Below are positions 8,893-16,349 of a stretch of DNA of 64,000 nucleotides, one piece after another. Origin of the DNA: Phosphoribacter sp037045055 (lineage in GTDB: Bacteria; Actinomycetota; Actinomycetes; Actinomycetales; Dermatophilaceae); contig JBAOHJ010000003.1 of NCBI GenBank assembly GCA_037045055.1, forward strand, positions 124,001 to 188,000. The letters run 5' to 3'. How positions within the stretch are numbered: position 1 is the stretch's first letter; each line of letters starts with the position of its first letter. Position numbers and translations under genes: made by a program. Under the pieces are notes generated by a model. The model saw only the letters and a list, made by a program, of their open reading frames with translations, was not told where the DNA came from and did no database searches.

Positions 8893-9636
8893 TCAGGTCC
8901 AGCGGGTGACGGCGCACAGCGCCGCCAGCGCCGCCGGCCCGGCGTTGGAGGAGCGCAGCACTTCTGGCCCGAGGCGCACCGCCCTGGCCCCCGCCGTCTC
9001 GAACGCGGCAAGCTCGTCGGGGGCGATCCCGCCCTCCGGTCCGACGACGAGCACCACCAGACCCGTCGGCGGCAGCGTGACCGAGCCGAACGGCATACCG
9101 GCGTCCTCGTGCAGCACCAAGCCCAGGGCGGCACCGCCGAGCAGGTCCGCCACCTCGGTGAGGCCGGCCAGGGGGTGCACCACGGGCACCCACCAGCGCC
9201 GCGACTGCTTGGTCGCCGCCGCCGCGAGGGCGGCCCAGGAGTCCCGGCCCCGGTCGGCTTTGTCGCCGCGCCACCGGGCCACCGACCGCGCCGCCTGCCA
9301 CGGCACGATCTCGTCGACGCCCAGCTCGGTGGCCGCCTCGACGGCCCGATCGTCGCGTCCGGCCTTGGCCAGGGCCTGGACGAGCACGAAGCGCGGCTGC
9401 GGCGCCGGCCTCGACTCGACGCCGTCCACCCGAACGGTCACGGTATGCCGGCCGGTCGCCACCACCTGCGCGTCGGTGCGACGACCCGCGCCGTCCCCGA
9501 GCAGCACCCGATCGCCGATGCGTAGGCGCACCACGGTCGCCGCGTGCCGGCCCTGCGGCCCGTCGAGCACCACGAGGGCGTGCGGGTCGAGGGTGTCGAG
9601 GGCCCCGGGCGGGACGAGGAAGAGCCGGGCGGTCAC
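8893..9636 (-). CDS. rsmE: 16S rRNA m3U1498 methyltransferase RsmE
   Basis: SPOUT-class methyltransferase that methylates N3 of U1498 in 16S rRNA, 247 residues. The C-terminal knotted SAM site shows LVVGPEGGIAPDE and later LGPEVLRSSNAGPAAL, both typical of RsmE. The N-terminal PUA-like RNA-binding domain has RLFLVP and QGRHAATVVRLRIGD. The gene starts 30 bases after dnaJ and is probably cotranscribed with hrcA-dnaJ. Confidence 0.95.
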   Translation of the reverse strand: MTARLFLVPPGALDTLDPHALVVLDGPQGRHAATVVRLRIGDRVLLGDGAGRRTDAQVVATGRHTVTVRVDGVESRPAPQPRFVLVQALAKAGRDDRAVEAATELGVDEIVPWQAARSVARWRGDKADRGRDSWAALAAAATKQSRRWWVPVVHPLAGLTEVADLLGGAALGLVLHEDAGMPFGSVTLPPTGLVVLVVGPEGGIAPDELAAFETAGARAVRLGPEVLRSSNAGPAALAALCAVTRWT

Positions 9637-9666
9637 GACGCGCTCGAGGGTGCGCCCGGGCCCGAG

Positions 9667-10797
9667 CTAGAAGCCCTTGAAGGCATCGCGCAGCTTGCCG
9701 AACAGGCCCTTGTCGTCCTCCTCGGTCAGCCGGCCGGCCGGTCGCTCCTCGCCGCGCAGCGCCGCCAGGCGTCGCATCAGGTCGGCCTGCTCGTCGGTGA
9801 GCCGGGTGGGCGTGGCCACCGCCGCGTGCACCAGCAGGTCGCCCCGGCCGGTGCCCCGTAGGTGGGTGACCCCGAGGCCGCGCATCGTCACGACGTCGCC
9901 GGACTGGGTGCCCGAGCGCACGTCCAGGGGCCGCGGCCCGTCGAAGGTGTCGAGCTCGACCACCGTGCCCAGGGCTGCGGCGGTCATCGGCAGCTCGACG
10001 GTGCAGTGCAGGTCGTCGCCGCGCCGGGTGAAGCTGGGGTGCGGGCGCACCGACACCTCGACGTAGAGATCCCCGGGTGGCCCACCGCCGGCACCGACCT
10101 CGCCCTCCCCGGCCAGCTGGATGCGGGTGCCGGTGTCCACCCCGGCAGGCACCTTGAGGGTGATCGTCCGACGGGTGCGCACCCGACCCTGCCCGGAGCA
10201 CTCGAAGCAGGGGTGGGTGATGACCGCGCCGTAGCCGTGACAGTTCTGGCAGGGCCGCGAGGTCATCACCTGGCCGAGGAAGGAGCGCTGCACCGACTGG
10301 ACCTCCCCGCGCCCGCGACAGATGCCGCACGGCTTGGTGCCGGTGCCGGGCTGCGCCCCGTCGCCGTGGCAGCTCGAGCACCGCACCGCGGTGTCGATGG
10401 CCAGCTCCTCCTGCGACCCGAACACCGCGGCGGGCAGGTCGATGTCCAGGCGCACCAACGCGTCCTGACCGCGGTGGACCCGGGAGCGCGGACCCCGGGT
10501 GGTCGCGGCACCGCCGAAGAAGGCGTCCATGACATCGCTGAAGGAGAAGCCCTGACCGCCGAAGCCACCCCCGCCGCCGCCGGTGGCGTAGGGGTCCACG
10601 CCCATGTCGTAGGCATGCCGCTTGTCCGCGTCGGAGAGGACCTCGTAGGCCCGGGACACCTTCTTGAACTGCTCCTCCGCCTCGGGGCCGGAGGCCACGT
10701 CCGGGTGCAGCTTGCGGGCCAGCCGCCGGTAGGCCCGCTTGATCTCCTCGACGTTGGCGTCGCGCGAGAGGCCCAGGTCGGAGTAGTAGTCGCTCAA
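9667..10797 (-). CDS. dnaJ: molecular chaperone DnaJ (DnaJ2 type)
   Basis: Hsp40 co-chaperone of DnaK, 376 residues. The J domain occupies residues 1-70 with HPD near 33. A Gly-rich linker follows. The zinc domain has four CxxCxGxG repeats (CSSCHGDG, CGICRGRG, CQNCHGYG, CFECSGQG, in sequence order reversed on the plus strand). Two C-terminal substrate domains follow. The start is TTG 10797, unusual but supported by AAGGA six bases upstream and by the J domain beginning SDYYSDLG. It follows hrcA by 31 bases. Confidence 0.95.
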   Translation of the reverse strand: MSDYYSDLGLSRDANVEEIKRAYRRLARKLHPDVASGPEAEEQFKKVSRAYEVLSDADKRHAYDMGVDPYATGGGGGGFGGQGFSFSDVMDAFFGGAATTRGPRSRVHRGQDALVRLDIDLPAAVFGSQEELAIDTAVRCSSCHGDGAQPGTGTKPCGICRGRGEVQSVQRSFLGQVMTSRPCQNCHGYGAVITHPCFECSGQGRVRTRRTITLKVPAGVDTGTRIQLAGEGEVGAGGGPPGDLYVEVSVRPHPSFTRRGDDLHCTVELPMTAAALGTVVELDTFDGPRPLDVRSGTQSGDVVTMRGLGVTHLRGTGRGDLLVHAAVATPTRLTDEQADLMRRLAALRGEERPAGRLTEEDDKGLFGKLRDAFKGF

Positions 10798-10828
10798 CGA
10801 TCGTCCTTGTCGGGCCGGCGGGGTGGGG

Positions 10829-11860
10829 TCACGGTTCGAGCAGGTGGGAGACGTATGCCGCGACCGCCCGCACCGAGGCCATCGCCGCCGGGTAGTCCAT
10901 GCGGGTGGGCCCGAGCACGCCGAGCCCGGCCAGGGAGTGCGGCCCGGAGCCGTAGCCGGTGGACACCACCGAGGTCGCGGCCAGACCCTCGTGCTGGTTC
11001 TCGTGGCCGATCCGCACGGCCACCGCGTCGTGGCCCAGGTCGAGCGTGCCGAACAACCGCAGCAGCACGACGTGCTCCTCCAGCGCCTCGAGCACCGGGG
11101 CGATGGACCGCGGGAAGTCCGCGCCGAACCGGGTGAGGTTGCTCGTGCCGGCCATGACCACACGCTCCTCGCGCTCCTCGACGAGGACGTCGTCCAGCGC
11201 GCGCAGCACGGCCCGGACCACGTCGCGCTCCTCGGGGGCGAAACGCTCGGGCAGCGAGGCCGAGCGTTCGGCGGCCTGCGGCAGCGGGTGGCCCACGGCC
11301 CGCGCCCCGAGGGCGGCCCGCAGCCGGTGCACGAGATCCTCCCCGCTCGGGTCGCCCACCGGGCGGCCCGCGTCGACCACGCGCTGCTCGACCCGGCCGC
11401 TGTCGACGATGAGCACGACCATGATCCGGCTGGGCCCGATCGGCACGAGCTCGATGTGCCGCACGGTCGAGCGGGTCAGCGAGGGGTACTGCATGACCGC
11501 GACCTGGTGGGTGAGCGAGGACAGCAGCCGCACCGTCCGGTCCACCACGTCGTCGAGGTCGACCGCGCCGTCCAGGAAGGTCGCGATGGCCCGCCGCTGC
11601 GCACCGGACAGGGGTCGCACCCCGGCCAGCCGGTCGACGAACAGACGGTAGCCGGCGTCGGTCGGCACCCGGCCGGCCGAGGTGTGCGGGGCGTGGATGA
11701 GCCCCTCCTCCTCCAGCAGCGCCATGTCGTTGCGCACCGTCGCGGCGGACACCCCGAAGTGATGGCGCTCGACCAGGGCCTTGGAGCCGACCGGCTCGCA
11801 GGTGCGCACGTAGTCCTGGACGACGGCGCGCAGCACGTCCAGCCGCCGCTCCTGGCTCAT
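10829..11860 (-). CDS. hrcA: heat-inducible transcription repressor HrcA
   Basis: Repressor of class I heat-shock genes that binds CIRCE elements with help from GroEL, 343 residues. The N-terminal winged helix covers about residues 1-70, including PVGSKALVERHHFGVSAATVRND; the rest is the GAF-like dimerization part. ATG 11860 has GGGAGG upstream; a Met five codons earlier overlaps that ribosome site and is rejected. A CIRCE box lies 56 bases upstream, so the gene represses itself. Confidence 0.95.
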   Translation of the reverse strand: MSQERRLDVLRAVVQDYVRTCEPVGSKALVERHHFGVSAATVRNDMALLEEEGLIHAPHTSAGRVPTDAGYRLFVDRLAGVRPLSGAQRRAIATFLDGAVDLDDVVDRTVRLLSSLTHQVAVMQYPSLTRSTVRHIELVPIGPSRIMVVLIVDSGRVEQRVVDAGRPVGDPSGEDLVHRLRAALGARAVGHPLPQAAERSASLPERFAPEERDVVRAVLRALDDVLVEEREERVVMAGTSNLTRFGADFPRSIAPVLEALEEHVVLLRLFGTLDLGHDAVAVRIGHENQHEGLAATSVVSTGYGSGPHSLAGLGVLGPTRMDYPAAMASVRAVAAYVSHLLEP

Positions 11861-11915
11861 CGCGCCTCCCTCCACACCGTCGCTGGGCCGCGTCGGGCGG
11901 CAGGTCCGAGCCGAC

Positions 11916-11942
11916 CTGGCACTCTCGCCCGCCGAGTGCCAA
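11916..11942 (-). promoter_or_regulatory. CIRCE operator of hrcA-dnaJ
   Basis: On the plus strand CTGGCACTC, nine spacer bases and GAGTGCCAA form the 9-9-9 CIRCE inverted repeat, with one mismatch in the outermost arm. On the minus strand the -10 box TAGACT (11947-11942) abuts and overlaps its edge by one base, so bound HrcA would cover the transcription start. Confidence 0.92.
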
Positions 11943-12021
11943 GTCTAGCCTCGGGCGCGGGGGGGCGGTCCCCTCGGCGAGCCTGGGCCGGCACGCCCCG
12001 GCCGCGGCATACCCTGCCGCG

Positions 12022-12915
12022 GTGGACCGCTACGGCACCGACGTGCTCGCCGGCGACTGGCGAGCACCGCGCCGCGGGCGCGCTCGGGCGGTGCCGGCCG
12101 AGCCGGGTCTGGTGGTGGAGCAGGCCGAGACCGGCTGGTGCGGGGCGGTGGTGCGCGTGGAGACCGCCGGGGGTCTGCCGGTGGTCCATCTGCAGGACCG
12201 CCACGGGCGCAGCCGCGGTTTCCCCCTGGGGTCGGGGTACCTGCTGGACGGCGCCCCGGTGGTGCTCACCCGCCCCGTCGCCGCCGCCGGCCGGGCCCTG
12301 GCCGCCGCCCGGGCGGCCACCGCCCGGACCGCGAGCGGGTCGAGCGCCGTGCCCTCTCGACGCGCCGTCGTCGCCGCCGCCTCGCGGCTGTGGGTCGAGG
12401 GCCGCCACGACGCCGAGCTCGTGGAGAAGGTCTGGGGCGCCGACCTGCGGGTCGAGGGAATCGTCGTCGAGGCCCTGGACGGGGTGGACGACCTCGTCGC
12501 GGCGGTGCGCCACTTCCGGCCCACGCCCCGGCGCCGGCTCGGGGTGCTCGTCGACCACCTCGTGCCCGGCACCAAGGAGGCGGCGATCGTCGCACGGGTC
12601 CGCGCGCACCCGGCCTACCGCCCCGGGGTCCTCGTCCTGGGCCACCCATTCGTCGACGTCTGGCAGACGGTGCGCCCCGACCGGCTCGGGCTGTCCGCCT
12701 GGCCGGTCGTGCCGCCCGGCCGGCCCTGGAAGGAGGGCGTCTGCCGGGCCCTGGGGTGGCCGCACGCCACGCAGGCCGACCTCGCCCTGGCCTGGCGCCG
12801 GGTGCTCGGAGCCGTGTCGACGTACGCGGATCTCGAGCCGGCGCTGCTGTCCAGCGTCGAGGCACTCATCGACTTCGTCACCGTCGGTCCACTCGCACCG
12901 GGAGCCCCGCCATGA
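12022..12915 (+). CDS. DUF3097 family protein
   Basis: Actinobacterial protein of unknown function, 297 residues. The family often lies beside hrcA-dnaJ. Around residue 120 it has LWVEGRHDAELVEKVWG, whose E-G-x-x-D pattern resembles the first motif of Toprim domains. A later GVLVDHLVPGTKE could hold further acidic residues. A nuclease or primase-like activity is only a guess from this resemblance. The GTG start has a -10 box TACCCT (12010-12015) six bases upstream, so it is probably leaderless. The next gene overlaps its stop by ATGA. Confidence 0.85.
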   Translation: MDRYGTDVLAGDWRAPRRGRARAVPAEPGLVVEQAETGWCGAVVRVETAGGLPVVHLQDRHGRSRGFPLGSGYLLDGAPVVLTRPVAAAGRALAAARAATARTASGSSAVPSRRAVVAAASRLWVEGRHDAELVEKVWGADLRVEGIVVEALDGVDDLVAAVRHFRPTPRRRLGVLVDHLVPGTKEAAIVARVRAHPAYRPGVLVLGHPFVDVWQTVRPDRLGLSAWPVVPPGRPWKEGVCRALGWPHATQADLALAWRRVLGAVSTYADLEPALLSSVEALIDFVTVGPLAPGAPP

Positions 12916-13355
12916 GCCAGTCCCCGCACGACCGCCCGCCCGTCGCCCCGGCACCACCGCCGGCCGCCTGCCCGCCGCACCCCGGCGCGGCATACCCGCC
13001 GCCGCAGACCCGGTATGCCGCCCCGGCGCCCGTCTCGCCCGCCGACGCCCGGACGATGAGCCTGGTGGCCCATCTCGGCGGCATCCTCGTCGGCGTCGTC
13101 GTCCCCCTGGTGGTCTTCCTCGTGTACAAGGACCGTGACCGGTTCGTCCGGGCCCACGCCGCCGAGGCACTGAACTTCCAGATCACCCTGGCCCTTGCCT
13201 ACCTCGTCTCGATGGTGACGATGATCGTCGGGGTGGGGTTCGTGATCTTCCTCGCCGCGTGGGTGTGCTCGATCGTCTTCGCGGTCCTGGGCTCGATCGC
13301 CGCGAACGCCGGGCGGCCCTACCGCTACCCGGTGAGCCTGCGGCCGGTCAGCTGA
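12912..13355 (+). CDS. DUF4870 family membrane protein
   Basis: Small membrane protein of 147 residues. The first 40 residues are rich in Pro and Ala and likely disordered. Two or three hydrophobic helices follow: about 50-70, 82-105 and 106-128. The motif YKDRDRFVRAHAAEALNFQ between helices is the hallmark of the DUF4870/Tic20-like family. It is coupled to the DUF3097 gene by an ATGA overlap. Its codons include an inverted pair of the dispersed motif (12988-12995 and 13013-13020). Confidence 0.85.
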   Translation: MSQSPHDRPPVAPAPPPAACPPHPGAAYPPPQTRYAAPAPVSPADARTMSLVAHLGGILVGVVVPLVVFLVYKDRDRFVRAHAAEALNFQITLALAYLVSMVTMIVGVGFVIFLAAWVCSIVFAVLGSIAANAGRPYRYPVSLRPVS

Positions 13356-13380
13356 CCTGGTCATCTGGGCCGGCGCCGGG

Positions 13381-14652
13381 TCAGCCCACCAGCCGGCGCA
13401 CGACCAGGTCGGCCAGCAGCCGCCCGCGCCGGGTCAGCCGGAGCACCCGGTCGCGCACCGCTACCGGGCCGTCCACCAACCCGTCCGCGACCAGCCCGGC
13501 CACCGCACGGGCGCCCTCGGGGCGCAGCTCGGCCACCGGCAGGCCCTCGGCCAGGCGCACCCGCAACAGGACCCGCTCGTCGTCACGTTGGTCCGCGGTG
13601 AGCACCTCCCGGGCCGCCGCCGGCGAGCGACCGGCACGCAGCGCCAGCCCGTAGGCCGCCGGGTGGCGCAGGTTCCACCAGCGCACGCCGCCGACGTGAC
13701 TGTGCGCACCGGGCCCGATCCCCCACCAGGCATCGCCGCGCCAGTAGCCGAGGTTGTGCCGACAGCGGGTCTCGGGCCGGCCGGCCCGGGCCCAGTTGGA
13801 CACCTCGTACCACGCGTAACCGTGCTCGGCGAGGACGCGATCGGCTCGGTCGTACCGATCGGCCAGGACATCCTCGTCGGGGGCGCGGACCACGCCGCGA
13901 CGGACCTGGGCGGCCAGCCGGGTGCCTGCCTCGACGACCAGGGCGTAGGCCGACACGTGGTCCGGATCGAGCGCCACGGCCGCCGACAGCGAGGCGTCCC
14001 AGTCGGCATCGGTCTCCCCCGGGCCGCCGTAGATGAGGTCGAGACTGACCTGCAGGCCGGCCGCGCGCCCGGCGTCTACCGCCCTGGCCACCCCGGCCGG
14101 GTCGTGGGTGCGCTCCAGCGCCGCGAGCACGCGCGGCACGGCCGACTGCATGCCCAGGCTCACCCGCGTGTAGCCCGCGTCGGCCAGGCGCCGCAGCTGG
14201 GGCGCCGAGACGGTGTCGGGGTTGGCCTCCGTGGTCACCTCGGCGTCCGGACGCAGCGCGAACCGGTCGCGGATGCCGGCCAGCAGCGCCGCGAGGTCGG
14301 CCGCCGGCAGCAGGGTCGGGGTGCCGCCGCCGACGAAGACCGTGTCGACCGGTGGCGCCTGCGGGCCGAGCACGCTCGCGGCGAGGTCGAGCTCGCGCAG
14401 CGCGGCGTCGACGTAACCCTCCGGCGTCGCGGCGCCGATGACGGCGGCGGCGGGCCCCGGCGCGGCGGCGCCGACGGGTGTGGCCAGCTGCTCCGGCACG
14501 TACGTGTTGAAGTCGCAGTACCCGCAGCGCACCCGGCAGAACGGCACGTGCACGTACACCCCGAAGCGGCCCACGGCCAGCTCGTCGAGAGCGTTCCGGG
14601 GCAGCCGCCCCGACACGGGCGGTGGGTCACCGTCGGGTGGCGCGGACGGCAT
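13381..14652 (-). CDS. hemW: radical SAM heme chaperone HemW
   Basis: Radical SAM protein of the HemN-like group that inserts heme rather than oxidizing coproporphyrinogen, 423 residues. The [4Fe-4S] cysteines are C39, C43 and C46 in HVPFCRVRCGYCDFNTY. FVGGGTPTLL and SLGMQS follow as in the family. The C-terminal HemN domain is present. The position between lepA and hrcA is conserved in actinomycetes. CAGGAT lies six bases before the ATG and could be a weak leaderless -10. Confidence 0.92.
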   Translation of the reverse strand: MPSAPPDGDPPPVSGRLPRNALDELAVGRFGVYVHVPFCRVRCGYCDFNTYVPEQLATPVGAAAPGPAAAVIGAATPEGYVDAALRELDLAASVLGPQAPPVDTVFVGGGTPTLLPAADLAALLAGIRDRFALRPDAEVTTEANPDTVSAPQLRRLADAGYTRVSLGMQSAVPRVLAALERTHDPAGVARAVDAGRAAGLQVSLDLIYGGPGETDADWDASLSAAVALDPDHVSAYALVVEAGTRLAAQVRRGVVRAPDEDVLADRYDRADRVLAEHGYAWYEVSNWARAGRPETRCRHNLGYWRGDAWWGIGPGAHSHVGGVRWWNLRHPAAYGLALRAGRSPAAAREVLTADQRDDERVLLRVRLAEGLPVAELRPEGARAVAGLVADGLVDGPVAVRDRVLRLTRRGRLLADLVVRRLVG

Positions 14653-14768
14653 ACCGCGATCCTGCCACCATTGCCGCGGGCACCACTGCGCACCGGCGTC
14701 GCCGCCCGGTCCGGCGGCGTTCGCCGGCCGTGCACCCCGCGGTCACCACCGGGACGTAGGGTCGTGGG

Positions 14769-15578
14769 GTGCACGACATCCGGTGGCTGGACCTCGACGG
14801 CGTCCTCAACATGCGCGACGTCGGGGGCATCCCCACCGTCGACGGCCCCCCGATCCGCCCCGGTCGGCTGATCCGCAGCGACAGTCTGCAGCAGCTCTCG
14901 CCGGCCGACGTGCGGACCCTCGTGGAGGACCTCGGGGTGACCGATGTCGTCGACCTGCGCACCCACGTCGAGGTCGCGCGCGAGGGCGACGGGCCGCTGG
15001 TCGGCGACCCACGGGTGCGCATCACCCATCTCACCCTCTACGCCGACGACAGTCACGAGCACGGCATACCGGCCGGCGAGCGGGAGCTGCCCTGGCGGCG
15101 CGCGCCCCGGGCCGGGGACCCCGAGGTCGTCCACCCGTCGCAGGACCACGACGCGCACTGGTCGGGTCACTACCAGGGCTACCTGCGCCAGCGGCCCGAG
15201 CACGTCGTCGCCGCGCTGCGGGCCATCGGCGCGGCCCGGGGCGCGGTCGTGGTGCACTGCGCCGCCGGCAAGGACCGCACCGGAACGATCGTCGGCCTAG
15301 CCCTCGAGCTGGCCGGTGCCCGCCGCGACGCCGTGCTCGCCGACTTCGAGGCCTCGGCGCAGCGCGTGCCGCTCATCCTCGCGCGTCTGCAGGCCAACCC
15401 GGCCTACGCCCACGACATGCGCAACAAGACCGTGGCCGAGCAGTCCCCTCGAGCGCAGACCATGGCGATGGTGTTCGACGCGCTCGACAGGCGGTTCGGT
15501 GGGGCCCAGGGCTGGCTGAGCACCCAGGGGTGGACCGAGGCCGACTCGGCGGCCCTGCGCGCCAAGCTGCGCGACTGA
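14769..15578 (+). CDS. tyrosine/serine protein phosphatase (DSP-like)
   Basis: Cysteine-dependent phosphatase of 269 residues, family Y_phosphatase3. The P-loop HCAAGKDRTG near residues 163-172 gives the catalytic Cys and Arg. The N-terminal NMRDVGGIPT and RPGRLIRSD are typical of the mycobacterial PtpB-like group. No secretion signal is visible. The GTG start follows the -10 box TAGGGT (14757-14762) by six bases. It stands alone between hemW and plsC. Confidence 0.88.
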   Translation: MHDIRWLDLDGVLNMRDVGGIPTVDGPPIRPGRLIRSDSLQQLSPADVRTLVEDLGVTDVVDLRTHVEVAREGDGPLVGDPRVRITHLTLYADDSHEHGIPAGERELPWRRAPRAGDPEVVHPSQDHDAHWSGHYQGYLRQRPEHVVAALRAIGAARGAVVVHCAAGKDRTGTIVGLALELAGARRDAVLADFEASAQRVPLILARLQANPAYAHDMRNKTVAEQSPRAQTMAMVFDALDRRFGGAQGWLSTQGWTEADSAALRAKLRD

Positions 15579-15647
15579 GCCGGTCGCCAGGCCCGACCGA
15601 GCGCACCGCCGGCCGGTGCCGGGCGCGCGTTCCGTAGGCTGGCCGTC

Positions 15648-16349
15648 GTGTGGTACTGGTTCTTCAAGTTCGTCGTCATCGGCCCGGCGGCGGTCGCCGT
15701 CCTCGGGCCCCGCTGGCTCGGCCGCGAGAACCTCCCCCGGACCGGCGCGTTCGTGCTGGCCGCCAACCACCAGACCATGCTCGACTCGCCGTTCGTCAGC
15801 CTCGGGGTGCCGCGCAAGGTGATCTTCGTGGCGAAGCTGAAGTACTACCAGGGCAGCGGGCTCAAGGGTCGGGCCCTGGGGTGGTTTCTCACCGCTATCG
15901 GCCAGACCCCCATCGACCCGGCCAGCGCCGACACCGCGGCCCCGGCGCTGCAGACGGCGCGGCGGTTGCTGCGCGGGGGCGGGGTGTGGGCGGTCTACCC
16001 CGAGGGCACCCGCTCCCCCGACGGGTACCTGCACCGCGGTCGCACCGGAGCGCTGCGGGTGGCGTTGCCGCTGGGGGTGCCGGTGATCCCAGTCGCGGTC
16101 TGCGGGACCTTGGCCCCGCGCCCTCGCTGGAAGCGGTCGTGGGGACGCGAAAGGATCACCGTGACCTACGGCACGCCCCTGGATCTGTCGCCCTGGGCCC
16201 ACCGCGCCGAGGACCCGCAGGCGTGGCGAGAGGCGACCGATGCGCTCATGACCCGGCTCTCGCAGATGACCGGCAAGGACTACGTCGACACGTATGCCGT
16301 GCGCGCCGCGGATGCTGTGGGGCCGCCGTCCACCCCCGAGCCGACCTAG
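15648..16349 (+). CDS. 1-acyl-glycerol-3-phosphate acyltransferase (PlsC family)
   Basis: Acyltransferase of phospholipid synthesis, 233 residues. Motif I NHQTMLD lies near residue 40 and motif III YPEGTRSPDG near 116. A hydrophobic N-terminus (WYWFFKFVVIG) likely holds it at the membrane. The GTG start follows TAGGCT (15635-15640) by seven bases. Its stop TAG shares the palindrome CTAG (16346-16349) with the stop of the convergent exporter gene. Confidence 0.9.
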   Translation: MWYWFFKFVVIGPAAVAVLGPRWLGRENLPRTGAFVLAANHQTMLDSPFVSLGVPRKVIFVAKLKYYQGSGLKGRALGWFLTAIGQTPIDPASADTAAPALQTARRLLRGGGVWAVYPEGTRSPDGYLHRGRTGALRVALPLGVPVIPVAVCGTLAPRPRWKRSWGRERITVTYGTPLDLSPWAHRAEDPQAWREATDALMTRLSQMTGKDYVDTYAVRAADAVGPPSTPEPT

